Shown: positions 10,028 to 19,389, numbered from the stretch's first letter. The stretch is DNA of 64,000 nt from Roseiarcus sp963794655 (GCA_963794655.1 CAWCEV010000007.1:1-64000), one strand, 5' to 3'. Notes: generated by a model from the sequence alone, not told the origin. Translations and numbers: made by a program.

Positions 10028-10405
10028 CTAACTGAGACGGCGTCTGCTCATGAAGATACTCCAGACCCCCTTCGCCGAATGCAACGCAACAGCGGGTCGC
10101 AAAAGTACGCCGCTCGTGCCCGAGATTGCGAGGACGGCCGCCACACTACAATTGTAGAGCACCATCGCGGTGACCAATTTACTCGCCTCTCGGCGGCGCG
10201 CAAGCCAACAGGCGAGGCCGAGAGCGAGCAGAGCGATCCCAGCGACGCGTCCGAGAGGGACTGTGGAGCCGGAGATCTTGTCTCCAAGCAGCACTTTAAC
10301 GGCGACATCGGGAAGCGCGACCAAGCTTAGCCCTGCGCCCGCTTCAAGCGCGGCGGTCACCGCGAGAAAGCGGTTCACGCGCAACGCGCTCGGGGGAAAC
10401 GGCAA
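10028..10405 (-). CDS. Small integral membrane protein
   Basis: 125 residues with about four hydrophobic segments (around 12-35, 50-68, 75-95 and 100-115), including FLAVTAALEAGAGLSLVALP and VAGIALLALGLACWLARR. No catalytic motif is seen and I cannot name a family with confidence. It lies 13 nt downstream of the large sulfatase gene on the same strand, so it is probably co-transcribed and may act with the sulfatases at the inner membrane; that link is inference. Confidence 0.65.
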   Translation of the reverse strand: MPFPPSALRVNRFLAVTAALEAGAGLSLVALPDVAVKVLLGDKISGSTVPLGRVAGIALLALGLACWLARRREASKLVTAMVLYNCSVAAVLAISGTSGVLLRPAVALHSAKGVWSIFMSRRRLS

Positions 10406-10418
10406 AGATTCGCCCCGA

Positions 10419-12929
10419 TCAGTTGTCGGATTTCTTCATACCCTCGTCGATGGCTGGCTTGTCCGATTCCTTGATCTGCGAAGGCCCAAGATCGAACGTC
10501 AGCTTGTCGATTGTGCCCGTGAAGCGAAATGGCACTTCGTAACTGTCGTCCACTGGTGTGCGTGTGTCCGCGCCGACGTCAAACGTTTCGTCGATCGACA
10601 TCAGAAGCGGAATCGTATGCTCGATGGTTTTCTTCGACAATTCGTGGCCGTCGACCGAGAGTACGCCCGTCCCACCCTTGGCGAGTCCGGGGCCGTCATA
10701 CTTGAAGTCGAAAACGATATGATGCTTGCCCGGCGCGAGCGGCCGGGTGAAAAGGTCCTCGCCGGTCACGCCTCCCTCCCAACGCGTCTGCTTGAGATCG
10801 AGGAAGTTGTAGTCGAACACCGGCTTGCCGTGGAGCAGATAGAGGCCGTAGCCGCCGAAGCGGCCCCCGAGCGTTACGATCATACCTTCGGCGCCGCCTT
10901 CCGGGACGGTGATGTCGGCGGTGATCGTATAATCGCGATCGAGGATGCTCGGCGCATTGCCGACCGGAATGCCGGTGTTTTCGCCGACATACGTGAATTG
11001 CGTCTTGCCCGCGGTTGCGCTGGGGCGCGGAGTCAGCAGCCGCGAGAACCCGGAATTATCGAGCGGGAAGACGTTGTTCTCGGCCGCCGCGGTTTTGAAG
11101 AGCCCTTGCATCTCCTTGAGCTTGGCCGGCATTTTTGCCGCGAGGTCGTCGGACTCGGAATAGTCTTTCGCGATGTTGTAGAGCTCCCACTTGTACACGG
11201 TCTCGAGGTCGGGAAGCTTGCCGGTGGCCAGGAGCCACGGCGCCGCTGGCGGGGTCGTCGCCGCGATCCAGCCGTCGTGATAGATGGCGCGGTTGCCGAC
11301 CATCTCGAAATACTGGGTGTCGCGCTTCGATGGCGCATCGGCGTTCGCCTTGTCGAAGGTGTAGCCCATGCTCACCCCTTCGATCGGCTTTTGCGCGATG
11401 CCGTCGACTGTCGTCGGCGCCTTGATTCCCGCCGCCTCGAGAATCGTCGGGACAACATCGATGATGTGGTGGAACTGACTGCGGATGCCGCCGACATCGT
11501 TGATGTGACCGGGCCAGGAAATCGCCAAACCCTGCCGCGTGCCGCCAAGGTGCGACGCGACCTGCTTCGTCCACTTGAAAGGCGTGTCGAACGCCCATGA
11601 CCACGCGACCGACATATGCGGATAGGTGTTGTGCGAGCCCCAATCCTCGTAGTGCAGCATCTGCACGATCTCAGGAAGGGTTAGGATGCCGTTGTAGGCG
11701 GTCAGCTGATTGAAGGTGCCTTCGAGGGTGCCCTCGGCGCTCGTGCCGTTGTCGCCGTCAATGTAGATGATCAGCGTGTTGTCGAGCTTGCCCTCGTCCT
11801 GCACTTCCTGAATCACACGGCCGATCTCAAAATCGGTATAGGCTGTGTAGGCCGCGAACACTTCGGCCTCGCGGGCGTAAAGCGTCTTCTGGATCAGCGA
11901 GAGCGAATCCCATCGCGGCAGCTTGGCGCCGCCATAAGCGTCCTGGCCGTCGGGCCATGGCGTGAGCTGCGTCTCCGGCGGGATCACGCCAAGCCGCTTC
12001 TGATTGGCGAAAATCTGCTCGCGCAGCTTTTCCCAGCCCATGTCGAACTTGCCATGGAACTTGTCGATCCATTCTTTCGTCGGCTGATGCGGCGAATGGC
12101 TGCCGCCCGGCACGTAGTAGACAAAGAACGGCTTGTCGGGGGCGGACGCGTTGAGCTCCCGCATATGATGGATCGCGTCGTCGGCGAGATCGGTCGTGAG
12201 GTTATAGCCGGGCTTGCCGACCCACGGCTCAACCGCCGTCGTGTTGCGATAGAGATAGGGCGTCCACTGGTCCGTCTCGCCGCCAAGAAAGCCGTAAAAA
12301 TACTGGAACCCGAGTCCGACCGGCCATTGCTCGAAAGGGCCGGCGGCGCTGTACTGATAGGTCGGAATGTTGTGGTCCTTGCCGAACCACGAGGTCGCGT
12401 AGCCGTTGTCGCGGAGGATCCGGCCAATGGTGGCGTTCTCCGGACCGATGATGGAATCGTAGCCCGGATAGCCGGTCGACAATTCGCCGATCACGCCATA
12501 GCCAACGTCGTGATGGTTGCGCCCGGTGATCAGCGCGGCTCGCGTCGGCGAGCAAAGGGCCGTCGAGTGGAATTCGGTGTAACGCAAGCCGGCCGCCGCG
12601 ATGCGGTCGAGCGCCGGCGTCCGGATGACGCCGCCAAATGTGCCGGGGACCCCGTAGCCCTGATCATCGGTCATGATCAGCAGCACGTTCGGCGCGCCCT
12701 TCGGCGGAACGACGCGCGGCGGCCAGAACGGCGTCGAGCCGGCCGCCGTTTCCTTGATCACGCCGCCGAACGGCAGGGGCGGCGGCGGAAGCTGGGCGCC
12801 GTCAATTGTGATTGTCGCGCCGGGGGAGCCGGGCGTGCCGGTGATCTCCTGGGATGAAGCCGGTGCGCCTTCCCACAATGTCAACAGAGCGGTGAGCGCG
12901 ATCCCGCGCCGAAGCCATTGGCGATTCAT
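10419..12929 (-). CDS. Large secreted arylsulfatase
   Basis: 836 residues, longer than the usual 450-600 because of a C-terminal beta-rich domain from about residue 640 (PSILDRDYTITADITVPEGG onward). A Sec-type signal ending near PASSQ is followed by NVLLIMTDDQGYG (metal ligands) and ALCSPTRAALITGRNHH, with Cys126 in the canonical C-x-P-x-R formylglycine motif. SWFGKDHN and the later IYIDGDNGTS are further active-site blocks. This architecture matches AtsA-like arylsulfatases found in soil proteobacteria. It heads a minus-strand unit with the small membrane protein. Two sulfatases with different export routes in one locus suggest scavenging of sulfate esters. Confidence 0.92.
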   Translation of the reverse strand: MNRQWLRRGIALTALLTLWEGAPASSQEITGTPGSPGATITIDGAQLPPPPLPFGGVIKETAAGSTPFWPPRVVPPKGAPNVLLIMTDDQGYGVPGTFGGVIRTPALDRIAAAGLRYTEFHSTALCSPTRAALITGRNHHDVGYGVIGELSTGYPGYDSIIGPENATIGRILRDNGYATSWFGKDHNIPTYQYSAAGPFEQWPVGLGFQYFYGFLGGETDQWTPYLYRNTTAVEPWVGKPGYNLTTDLADDAIHHMRELNASAPDKPFFVYYVPGGSHSPHQPTKEWIDKFHGKFDMGWEKLREQIFANQKRLGVIPPETQLTPWPDGQDAYGGAKLPRWDSLSLIQKTLYAREAEVFAAYTAYTDFEIGRVIQEVQDEGKLDNTLIIYIDGDNGTSAEGTLEGTFNQLTAYNGILTLPEIVQMLHYEDWGSHNTYPHMSVAWSWAFDTPFKWTKQVASHLGGTRQGLAISWPGHINDVGGIRSQFHHIIDVVPTILEAAGIKAPTTVDGIAQKPIEGVSMGYTFDKANADAPSKRDTQYFEMVGNRAIYHDGWIAATTPPAAPWLLATGKLPDLETVYKWELYNIAKDYSESDDLAAKMPAKLKEMQGLFKTAAAENNVFPLDNSGFSRLLTPRPSATAGKTQFTYVGENTGIPVGNAPSILDRDYTITADITVPEGGAEGMIVTLGGRFGGYGLYLLHGKPVFDYNFLDLKQTRWEGGVTGEDLFTRPLAPGKHHIVFDFKYDGPGLAKGGTGVLSVDGHELSKKTIEHTIPLLMSIDETFDVGADTRTPVDDSYEVPFRFTGTIDKLTFDLGPSQIKESDKPAIDEGMKKSDN

Positions 12930-12982
12930 ATTGCCCCCGTTCGTGTGGCGCGTTTCGTCGCCCCTTCGGCTGCTGAGACGCC

Positions 12983-13360
12983 TTAGTCGGCGTCGCTATC
13001 ACGAATCATCACGAAGTGGCCCTTGCCGATGTCGTTTTCGGAATTGAGCCCTAAATCGACATCGAGCCAAGCGCCCAGACACCAATGGCCCAATTGCGGC
13101 GCCGTGCAGTCCGGCGTGACCGGGCCCGGATCACAGACGCAATATTTGTCCGCGTGAGGCGTGATGCTCGCCACTTCCTTCCGCTCGCCAGACTGCAGCG
13201 CGAAAGTTGTTTGAGAGCCGCCGGTCTTGACCGCGAACTGGCACACGTGCCCCGCGGGCGCCGCGCATAAGAAAGTTACCGTTTGTTGCGCATTCGCCGC
13301 GGTCCCCAGACAGATTGGAGCCGCGACGCCAAACGCGATCGTCAAAAGCAGACTTCTCAT
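12983..13360 (-). CDS. Secreted cysteine-containing hypothetical protein
   Basis: 125 residues with a signal peptide (MRSLLLTIAFGVAAPICLGT, cleavage near ANAQ). The mature part has six cysteines, including CVCDPGPVTPDC, suggesting disulfides in the periplasm. No family recognised. It is on the same strand as the large sulfatase (53 nt upstream of its start) and directly follows the HdeA-like gene, so it looks like part of a periplasmic stress or sulfatase operon. Confidence 0.65.
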   Translation of the reverse strand: MRSLLLTIAFGVAAPICLGTAANAQQTVTFLCAAPAGHVCQFAVKTGGSQTTFALQSGERKEVASITPHADKYCVCDPGPVTPDCTAPQLGHWCLGAWLDVDLGLNSENDIGKGHFVMIRDSDAD

Positions 13361-13367
13361 CGCGCCC

Positions 13368-13724
13368 TCATTTCTCCTTCATCATCCCTTCGGCGCGGTC
13401 CTCTTTCAGAATCAGGCCGATGGCGTGAATGATGTTCTGCTCCGGATGCGCCTTGCAATATTCAATCACCTGGTGCTCGACCTCGCGGCCTTTCTTGAAG
13501 TCTGCGAAGTGCTTGTGGGCAAGGCCGTTGTACCAGCCGCTGTACCAGCTCGTCAGCGCGTTGGCGTCTTCTTGGTAGGTGTTCGCGAGCTGGCCGCAGG
13601 TCAGAGTCTGCACGTCGATAAAGCCGTTCGCGTCCGCATAGGTTGAGAGAGGTACGGGATCGGCTTTCGCCGCGCTGAGAGCCGTGAGCACCGCGACAGT
13701 CACGACAAAAAGCAGTCTTTTCAT
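13368..13724 (-). CDS. HdeA/HdeB-like periplasmic acid-stress chaperone
   Basis: 118 residues. A signal peptide (MKRLLFVVTVAVLTALSAAK) precedes a small helical domain with the two conserved cysteines LTCGQL and EYCKAHP and the region YSGWYNGLAHK. This arrangement is typical of HdeA-family proteins, which unfold at low pH and hold periplasmic clients. ATG at 13724 is chosen because the signal peptide starts there; the frame is open further upstream without similarity. It is 8 nt from the next gene on the same strand. Confidence 0.75.
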   Translation of the reverse strand: MKRLLFVVTVAVLTALSAAKADPVPLSTYADANGFIDVQTLTCGQLANTYQEDANALTSWYSGWYNGLAHKHFADFKKGREVEHQVIEYCKAHPEQNIIHAIGLILKEDRAEGMMKEK

Positions 13725-13803
13725 GGTGTCTCCCAATCCTTCAAAAATTGCGCGACAGCGGGCGATCCGCGCCGCGCCTGTCTTCCCGAGCGCCGGCAAG
13801 GCG

Positions 13804-13992
13804 TCATCGGCAGACGCGAACGCCTGCGCGGTAGTAACATCCCGCGGCGACCGGCCGATGGGTGACGACAGCGCCACGCGGACCCGCGCAGCCTGCCCTG
13901 TAAACGCCTTTCGCGCAGACGACGGCGTTCGCTTCAACGGGAATCACAACAAGGAGAAGCGCTCCCAGCGCCGCGATGAGAATTGCCTTCAT
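13804..13992 (-). CDS. Small secreted Cys/Arg-rich protein
   Basis: 62 residues: a signal peptide (MKAILIAALGALLLVVIPVE) and a short mature part with CAKGVYRAGCAGPRG and a terminal YRAGVRVCR, giving four cysteines. Similar short exported proteins are frequent in Hyphomicrobiales but have no known function. The start at 13992 is chosen for the signal peptide; the frame is also open to 14079. Confidence 0.6.
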   Translation of the reverse strand: MKAILIAALGALLLVVIPVEANAVVCAKGVYRAGCAGPRGAVVTHRPVAAGCYYRAGVRVCR

Positions 13993-14261
13993 GGAGACTA
14001 AGCCCTCTGTTGTGAGCAGGTTCGCGCCGGCCTGGGCCGCCCAAAGTAGCGAGGCGATGACAAGTTGGCGAGCGAACATACCCCGCTCCTCGTTTACCGC
14101 GGGCGACCGCGGGCGGCGGACTTTTAGGCTTCCACGAGGCGGCGGTCATTGACTTCGGGGACCAAAAATCGGCAAATTGAGCCAAATGGCGGGGCATGCG
14201 AATTCGCGCTCCGGGGCATCTCACACAACGGTCGTAATCGGCCCCGCGCGAAGAGGCAGGC

Positions 14262-15308
14262 TTGGATCGCGTTACTCGAGCAAAGCCGCACTTCGCCACG
14301 ATCAAGGTTAGAAACGCGGCGGCGATCCTCCCGACCCTGGTCGAGCTTGGCGTCGATCCCACCGCCGTGCTGCGCAGCGTCGGAATCGAGCCGGCGATGT
14401 TCTCCGATCCCGACAGCGACCTGCCGTTCACGAAGCTGGACCAACTCGTGGAGGCATGCGTCGAGGCGACGGGCTGCGAATCGTTTGGGCTGCGCGTCGG
14501 CGCGCGGATGCAGCCGACGGCGGTCGGGCTCACCGGACTGGTGTCGTTGCACGCACCGACAGTGCGCGATGCGCTGCAAGTCCTCTCCTCCACGCTCAAG
14601 ACCAGCAACACGGGCGTTGCGACCGCGCTCGACGTGCGCGGCTCAATCGCGTCATTCCAGTATGTCGTCACCGCGCCCAACATTGGCGCCGCCGACCAGA
14701 TCGTTGATGCGGCGATCGCAATGATCGTCAACACGATCCGTCGGCTTTGCGGTCCGGCCTGGCTGCCGAAACGGGTGCGCCTGACCCGCGATCCACCGCG
14801 GGACAGGACGCCGTTCGCCCAGTTCTACAAGGTTCCGATCGAGTTCGGGGCGCTCACCGCCGGCGTGATCTTTGACGCGGAGACGCTCGATAGGCCGGTG
14901 CGCGACCGAGATCCCGACTACGCAAAAATTCTAAACCCCTTGCTGGTGGAAGCCGTCGCCAATGCGGAAGGGGACTTCGTCTCGGCAGTCAAGTCCGTGT
15001 TGCGAACGCGGATCGGCGCCGGGCCGCTCACACGCGAGAGCGTCTGCCGCGCTCTGGGTCTTAACGCTCGCACGCTCGCGCATCGGCTCGAGGCGTTCGG
15101 CGTCACGTTCTCGGGTCTGGCCGACGAAGTGCGGTTCGACGCCGCGCAGAGCCTCTTGCTCAAGGACTGGCGCGTCGGCGAGATCGCCGCCGAACTTGGT
15201 TTCGCCGAGCCCAGCGCGTTCATCCGCGCCTTCAAGGCCTGGTCGGGGACCACGCCAGGGCGCTGGCGAGCTGCGCGACGACGGTCCTATGGGAGTGGAC
15301 GCCAATGA
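14262..15308 (+). CDS. AraC-family regulator with OruR-type N-terminal domain
   Basis: 348 residues. The N-terminal 200 residues match the arabinose-binding-like/OruR domain of AraC regulators (AAILPTLVELGVDPTAVLRS, GLRVGARM). The C-terminal 100 form the double HTH, with VGEIAAELGFAEPSAFIRAF as the conserved second motif. The frame begins at a TTG (14262) preceded by AGAGGCAGG; no better ATG lies near. It is divergent from the small secreted protein, HdeA-like and sulfatase genes and is a plausible regulator of them, by position only. Confidence 0.85.
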   Translation: MDRVTRAKPHFATIKVRNAAAILPTLVELGVDPTAVLRSVGIEPAMFSDPDSDLPFTKLDQLVEACVEATGCESFGLRVGARMQPTAVGLTGLVSLHAPTVRDALQVLSSTLKTSNTGVATALDVRGSIASFQYVVTAPNIGAADQIVDAAIAMIVNTIRRLCGPAWLPKRVRLTRDPPRDRTPFAQFYKVPIEFGALTAGVIFDAETLDRPVRDRDPDYAKILNPLLVEAVANAEGDFVSAVKSVLRTRIGAGPLTRESVCRALGLNARTLAHRLEAFGVTFSGLADEVRFDAAQSLLLKDWRVGEIAAELGFAEPSAFIRAFKAWSGTTPGRWRAARRRSYGSGRQ

Positions 15309-15628
15309 CAAAGAGCTCCCGAAGAACGCCAGAGATGTCGGGTCATTGCAACTCCGCCAGCTCGCTTTGAAACGGCGCGACGGGGCAGTCCGCAAAGATT
15401 GAGCAGCGCTCGGAATGCATGGAGCCGCGCTTCGGTTCGACGCGAGTCGGACCGAAAACCGAGGAGCGTCGCGGCGCTCCAGTCTTCGACCTCTCCGGAG
15501 TCGCAAATAGGAAACTTGTGCAGGGGGGGGTTCGGCATAGCCGATCCCTTATACGGGCATTGCGCTCAAGCGTGAAAATTGGCGCGTCGACTGAAAGCTT
15601 TGATTGGAATCGTTCGCTGCGCCGAGAT
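15309..15628. other. Intergenic region without recognised features
   Basis: No protein similarity on either strand and no RNA found. It contains a run of eight G residues and ends at a half-copy of the dispersed repeat. Confidence 0.4.
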
Positions 15629-15646
15629 CAATGACCGCTATTTGCC
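15629..15646 (+). repeat. Dispersed repeat, box A (interrupted copy)
   Basis: CAATGACCGCTATTTGCC matches box A of the repeat family. The partner box B lies immediately beyond the IS1182-like element at 17174, so the element appears to have inserted inside this copy. Confidence 0.6.
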
Positions 15647-15652
15647 GATTCC

Positions 15653-17171
15653 GTTGATAAACTCCCTCTTGAGCCTGCGACGCGGGGTTTGAAGCGCGAC
15701 TGTCGGAACGGCGAAGCCGCGGCGCCGGCCTTACGCGGTGAAGGCCGGCGCCGGGAAGGGGATGAGCTTCGCCAGCTTCCTCAGATTTTGGGCTGTAGCC
15801 GCCAATAGGAACTCGTCTTTGGCTCCACTCGGCCCACGCAGGCGCAATCGACCGAGCCTGAGGATGCGCTTCAGATGAGCGAAGAGCATCTCGACCTTCT
15901 TTCGTTCGCGGCATGAGACGGCGTAGGCCTCGGTCTTTGCGATCGCACGGGCCTTGTCGCGAGCGGCTTCATGAACGGAGCGCGCGATTTTGCGCGCAGG
16001 AACGTTCGGACAGCACTTGGGCTTGAGCGCGCAGGCCTGGCAGTCCTGCTTGCGCGCAAAGTAGATCATCGTGCCGTCATTGGTCAGCCCGTCGCGGGGC
16101 TTGGCGAAAGCGCGGTGGTATTTCTTGAGCTCTTTGCCGCCGGGGCAGACATAAAGGTTGCTTTCTGGATCGAATGCGAAGTCGCTGCGGGAGAAGGTTC
16201 CGTCCGTGCGCTCGGTCTTGTCGACCAGGTTCACGTGCGGTTCGATCCCGCGCTCGTCCACCAGCCACCCAATCATCTCGGCCGAGCCATAACCCGCATC
16301 GGCGACCAGGCGCGACGGAGCGACTTCGAACTGTTCGGCCGTGCGGTCGAGCATCGTCTTGGCCGCGCCGACTTCGGCCTGGCGAACGGTCGTCGTCGCC
16401 TCGACGTCCATGATCACTGCATGCTTCAGATCGATGAGGTAGTTGTCAGAGTAGGCATAACCGGCGACAGAGTTGGCCGAAGCGGTGTAGCGGGCGGCCG
16501 GATCGGTTGGGGAGATCACCTTCGGCTCGACGGGCGTCGCCCCGCTAAAGGCCGCATCATCAAGGACCGACAGATATTCTGCGACTGCGCGGCTCGAAGT
16601 CGGAACTAAATCTTCGACCTTGGCGACACCTCGCCGTCGATGCGCGTCCGCCACGATAATGCTGGCGTCGACCGCAAAGGCTTCGCCGCCCACGATGCCT
16701 TCCTTCATGCAGCGCGCGATTACGGTCTCGAACAGCTTGCGAAAGAGGTCGCTCTCGCGAAAACGGCCGTGGCGGTTCTTAGAAAACGTCGAGTGATCGG
16801 GGACGTCGCCGTCGAGCCCCAGGCGACAAAACCAGCGATAAGCCAGATTGAGGTGGACCTCGTCACACAGCCGCCGCTCCGAGCGAATGCCAAAGGAGTA
16901 GCCCACGATCAGCATGCGGATCATCAACTCGGGATCGATCGAGGGCCGTCCCACAGCGCTGTAATAGGGCCCCAGATGCGCCTCAGATCCGACAGGTCGA
17001 CGAAGCGGTCGATCTTGCGAAGCATGTGACTATCGGGGACGTGCCGCTCGAGGCTGAAGCCGTAAAAGAGCGCCTCCTGCGTCACCCGCCGCTCGCCCAT
17101 CATCGGCCGAATCTCCCGCTCCCAACAGAAGAATCAGCGACCGGCGCCCGGATCAAGCGGAGTTTTTCAAC
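15653..17171 (-). mobile_element. IS1182-like insertion sequence
   Basis: About 1.5 kb with imperfect terminal inverted repeats: the left end reads GTTGATAAACTCCC and the right end, reverse-complemented, GTTGAAAAACTCCG. It contains one transposase gene (minus strand) with a frameshift near its start. A solo right end of the same element occurs at 6109-6149. Confidence 0.75.
15731..17103 (-). pseudogene. IS1182-family transposase, frameshifted near the N-terminus
   Basis: DDE transposase. The ATG at 17103 opens MMGERRVTQEALFYGFSLER and reads through KIDRFVDLSDLRR. Near 16975-16980 one base is missing (family LRRHLGPYYSAVGRPS), and the rest of the protein continues in another frame as GRPSIDPELMIRMLIVGYSF to LIPFPAPAFTA. 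The catalytic region (EAFAVDASIIVADAHRR, VADAGYGS, a cysteine-rich CQACALKPKCC segment and ERKKVEMLFAHLKRILRLG) is complete in the second frame. The 1373-nt span is one base short of a whole number of codons. It could be a programmed shift or a recent loss of function. Confidence 0.8.
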
Positions 17172-17173
17172 AA

Positions 17174-17195
17174 AATAGACGTGAAGCAGACATTT
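17174..17195 (+). repeat. Dispersed repeat, box B (interrupted copy)
   Basis: ATAGACGTGAAGCAGACATT immediately follows the right end of the IS1182-like element and pairs with box A at 15629, reconstituting a repeat like the one at 23549-23614. Confidence 0.6.
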
Positions 17196-17268
17196 GAATC
17201 CGTGGTTCCACTGCGGAAGTAGCGACAGATCACCACGATTTCCATTCCGTTCTCTACGCCAATATCTC

Positions 17269-17295
17269 TTGGCACTCTCTTGTTGAGAGTGCCAG
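17269..17295 (+). promoter_or_regulatory. CIRCE operator (HrcA site)
   Basis: TTGGCACTC-N9-GAGTGCCAG matches the CIRCE consensus TTAGCACTC-N9-GAGTGCTAA with symmetric changes. It lies about 100 nt upstream of groES, so the operon is expected to be repressed by HrcA and induced by heat. Confidence 0.88.
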
Positions 17296-17393
17296 CAATA
17301 ACCATATGAGGTTTAGGTCCGAGCCGAACAATCAAGTCTATGAGGCGATTTCGTCTCTGGTTGTCTTTGCGCGCCGGCTGGAAACGAGTCCCA

Positions 17394-17711
17394 ATGAAAT
17401 TTCGACCGCTACACGACCGCGTCGTCATCCGTCGCATTGAGGGCGAGGACAAGACGAAAGGAGGCATTATCATTCCCGACACCGTCAAAGAGAAGCCGCA
17501 GGAGGGCGAGGTCGTCGCGGTCGGCCCGGGCGGCCGCGATGAGGGCGGCAAGCTCACTCCCGTCGAACTGAAACCAGGCCAGCGGGTCTTATTCGGCAAA
17601 TGGTCGGGCACGGAAGTCAAGATCGACGGCGAGGAGCTCCTGATCATGAAGGAGACCGACGTCATGGGTGTGATTGAAGGCGCGAGCGCCGCCAAGAAGA
17701 AGGCCGCCTAA
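17394..17711 (+). CDS. groES: Co-chaperonin GroES
   Basis: 105 residues, the normal length is 95-105. It forms the heptameric lid of the GroEL chamber in the cytoplasm. MKFRPLHDRVVIRRIEGEDK is the conserved start, with the mobile-loop segment KTKGGIIIPDTVKEKPQEG and the roof and C-terminal GEELLIMKETDVMGV. An upstream GTG at 17340 is in frame but adds no conserved sequence. First gene of a groES-groEL operon controlled by the CIRCE site, 34 nt before groEL. The C-terminus carries an extra AAKKKAA. Confidence 0.96.
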   Translation: MKFRPLHDRVVIRRIEGEDKTKGGIIIPDTVKEKPQEGEVVAVGPGGRDEGGKLTPVELKPGQRVLFGKWSGTEVKIDGEELLIMKETDVMGVIEGASAAKKKAA

Positions 17712-17745
17712 ACAATTTTTTTCGAGAATTGAAGGATCCAATCTC

Positions 17746-19389
17746 ATGTCAGCCAAAGACGTACGCTTCTCATCCGACGCCCGTGACCGCTTGCTGCGCG
17801 GCGTCGATATCCTCAACAACGCCGTCAAGGTGACGCTTGGTCCAAAGGGCCGCAATGTCATTCTCGACAAGTCCTACGGCGCGCCCCGCATCACCAAGGA
17901 TGGTGTGACAGTCGCCAAGGAAATCGAGCTTTCCGACAAGTTCGAGAACATGGGCGCCCAGATGGTGCGCGAAGTCGCCTCGAAGACCAACGATCTCGCC
18001 GGCGACGGTACCACCACCGCCACGGTCCTCGCTGCTTCGATCATGAAGGAAGGCCTCAAGCTGGTCGCTGCCGGCATGAACCCGATGGACCTCAAGCGCG
18101 GCATCGATATCGCGGTGACCGCAGTCGTCAAGGACATCGAACGCCGCTCCAAAAAGGTGCAGTCGTCCGAGGAGATCGCGCAGATTGGGACCATCGCCGC
18201 GAATGGCGACAAGACGATCGGCAAAATGATTTCGGACGCAATGAAAAAGGTCGGCAATGAGGGTGTCATTACGGTCGAAGAGGCCAAGAGCCTCGAAACT
18301 GAGCTCGACGTCGTCGAAGGCATGCAGTTCGACCGCGGCTATCTCTCGCCTTATTTCATCACCAACGCCGAGAAGATGATCGCCGAGCTTGAGGACCCCT
18401 ACATTCTCATCCACGAGAAGAAGCTCTCCTCGCTGCAGCCGATGCTGCCCGTTCTCGAAGCGGTCGTGCAAGCTGGCAAGCCTCTGCTAATCATCGCCGA
18501 GGACATCGAAGGCGAGGCGCTTGCGACGCTGGTCGTCAACAAGCTGCGTGGCGGCTTGAAGGTGGCCGCAGTCAAGGCGCCTGGGTTCGGCGATCGCCGC
18601 AAGGCGATGCTCGAGGACATCGCAGTCCTCACCGCGGGCACTATGATCGCGGAGGACCTCGGCATCAAGCTCGAGAACGTGACCCTGCAGATGCTCGGCA
18701 AAGCGAAGCGGGTCAGGATCGAGAAGGAAAACACCACGATCATCGACGGCGCTGGCAAGAAGTCGGACATCGAAGGCCGGATCGCCCAGATCAAGGCGCA
18801 GATCGAGGAGACGACGTCCGACTACGACAAGGAGAAGCTCCAGGAGCGTCTCGCCAAGCTCGCGGGCGGCGTCGCAATCATCCGAGTCGGCGGTTCAACC
18901 GAGGTCGAGGTCAAGGAGAAGAAGGATCGCGTCGACGACGCCATGCATGCGACCAAGGCTGCGGTAGAGGAGGGCATCGTTGCCGGCGGCGGCGTGGCGC
19001 TCCTGCGCGCCAAGGCGGCGATCGGCAAGCTCAGCAACGACAACGAAGACGTTCAATCCGGGATCAACATCGTGCTCAGAGCGCTCGAAGCGCCGATCCG
19101 GCAGATCGCCGAGAATTCCGGCGTGGAAGGTTCGATCGTCGTTGGCAAAGTTCTCGAGAACAAGTCGCAAACCTTCGGCTTCGACGCCCAGACCGACCAA
19201 TATGTCGATATGCTGAATGCCGGCATCGTCGATCCTGCGAAGGTGGTGCGGGTCGCACTGCAGGACGCCGCTTCGATCGCTGGGCTCATGGTCACGACCG
19301 AGGCAATGGTCGCCGAGCGACCCAAGACCGACGCTCCAGCGATGCCGGGTGGCGGCGGAATGGGCGGAATGGGCGGAATGGACTACTGA
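17746..19389 (+). CDS. groEL: Chaperonin GroEL (HSP60)
   Basis: 547 residues, standard length. ATP-dependent folding chamber. Conserved segments seen are VTLGPKGRNVILDKSYGAP, the nucleotide-binding GDGTTTATVLA, ISDAMKKVGNEGVITVEEAK, the apical domain KPLLIIAEDIEGEALATLVV, and the C-terminal GGGMGGMGGMDY tail that lines the cavity. ATG at 17746 gives the usual MSAKDVRF start. The Cpn is intact. Being flanked by an IS element and accessory genes, it may be one of several groEL copies, as is common in rhizobia; that is inference. Confidence 0.97.
   Translation: MSAKDVRFSSDARDRLLRGVDILNNAVKVTLGPKGRNVILDKSYGAPRITKDGVTVAKEIELSDKFENMGAQMVREVASKTNDLAGDGTTTATVLAASIMKEGLKLVAAGMNPMDLKRGIDIAVTAVVKDIERRSKKVQSSEEIAQIGTIAANGDKTIGKMISDAMKKVGNEGVITVEEAKSLETELDVVEGMQFDRGYLSPYFITNAEKMIAELEDPYILIHEKKLSSLQPMLPVLEAVVQAGKPLLIIAEDIEGEALATLVVNKLRGGLKVAAVKAPGFGDRRKAMLEDIAVLTAGTMIAEDLGIKLENVTLQMLGKAKRVRIEKENTTIIDGAGKKSDIEGRIAQIKAQIEETTSDYDKEKLQERLAKLAGGVAIIRVGGSTEVEVKEKKDRVDDAMHATKAAVEEGIVAGGGVALLRAKAAIGKLSNDNEDVQSGINIVLRALEAPIRQIAENSGVEGSIVVGKVLENKSQTFGFDAQTDQYVDMLNAGIVDPAKVVRVALQDAASIAGLMVTTEAMVAERPKTDAPAMPGGGGMGGMGGMDY

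Noticed and set aside
10170..11600. 476-codon plus-strand frame opposite the large sulfatase
   Set aside because: Entirely antisense to a well-supported arylsulfatase; Arg/Val-rich shadow typical of high-GC DNA.
12054..12857. 267-codon frame opposite the sulfatase N-terminus
   Set aside because: Antisense shadow; no family similarity.
15510..15530. Run of eight G residues as a phase-variable tract
   Set aside because: Not inside or just before any recognised gene; nothing to switch.
19317..19389. Short GGCGGAATGGGC direct repeats as possible CRISPR or satellite
   Set aside because: They encode the GGM tail of GroEL. No CRISPR-like array with regular spacers was seen anywhere in the window.
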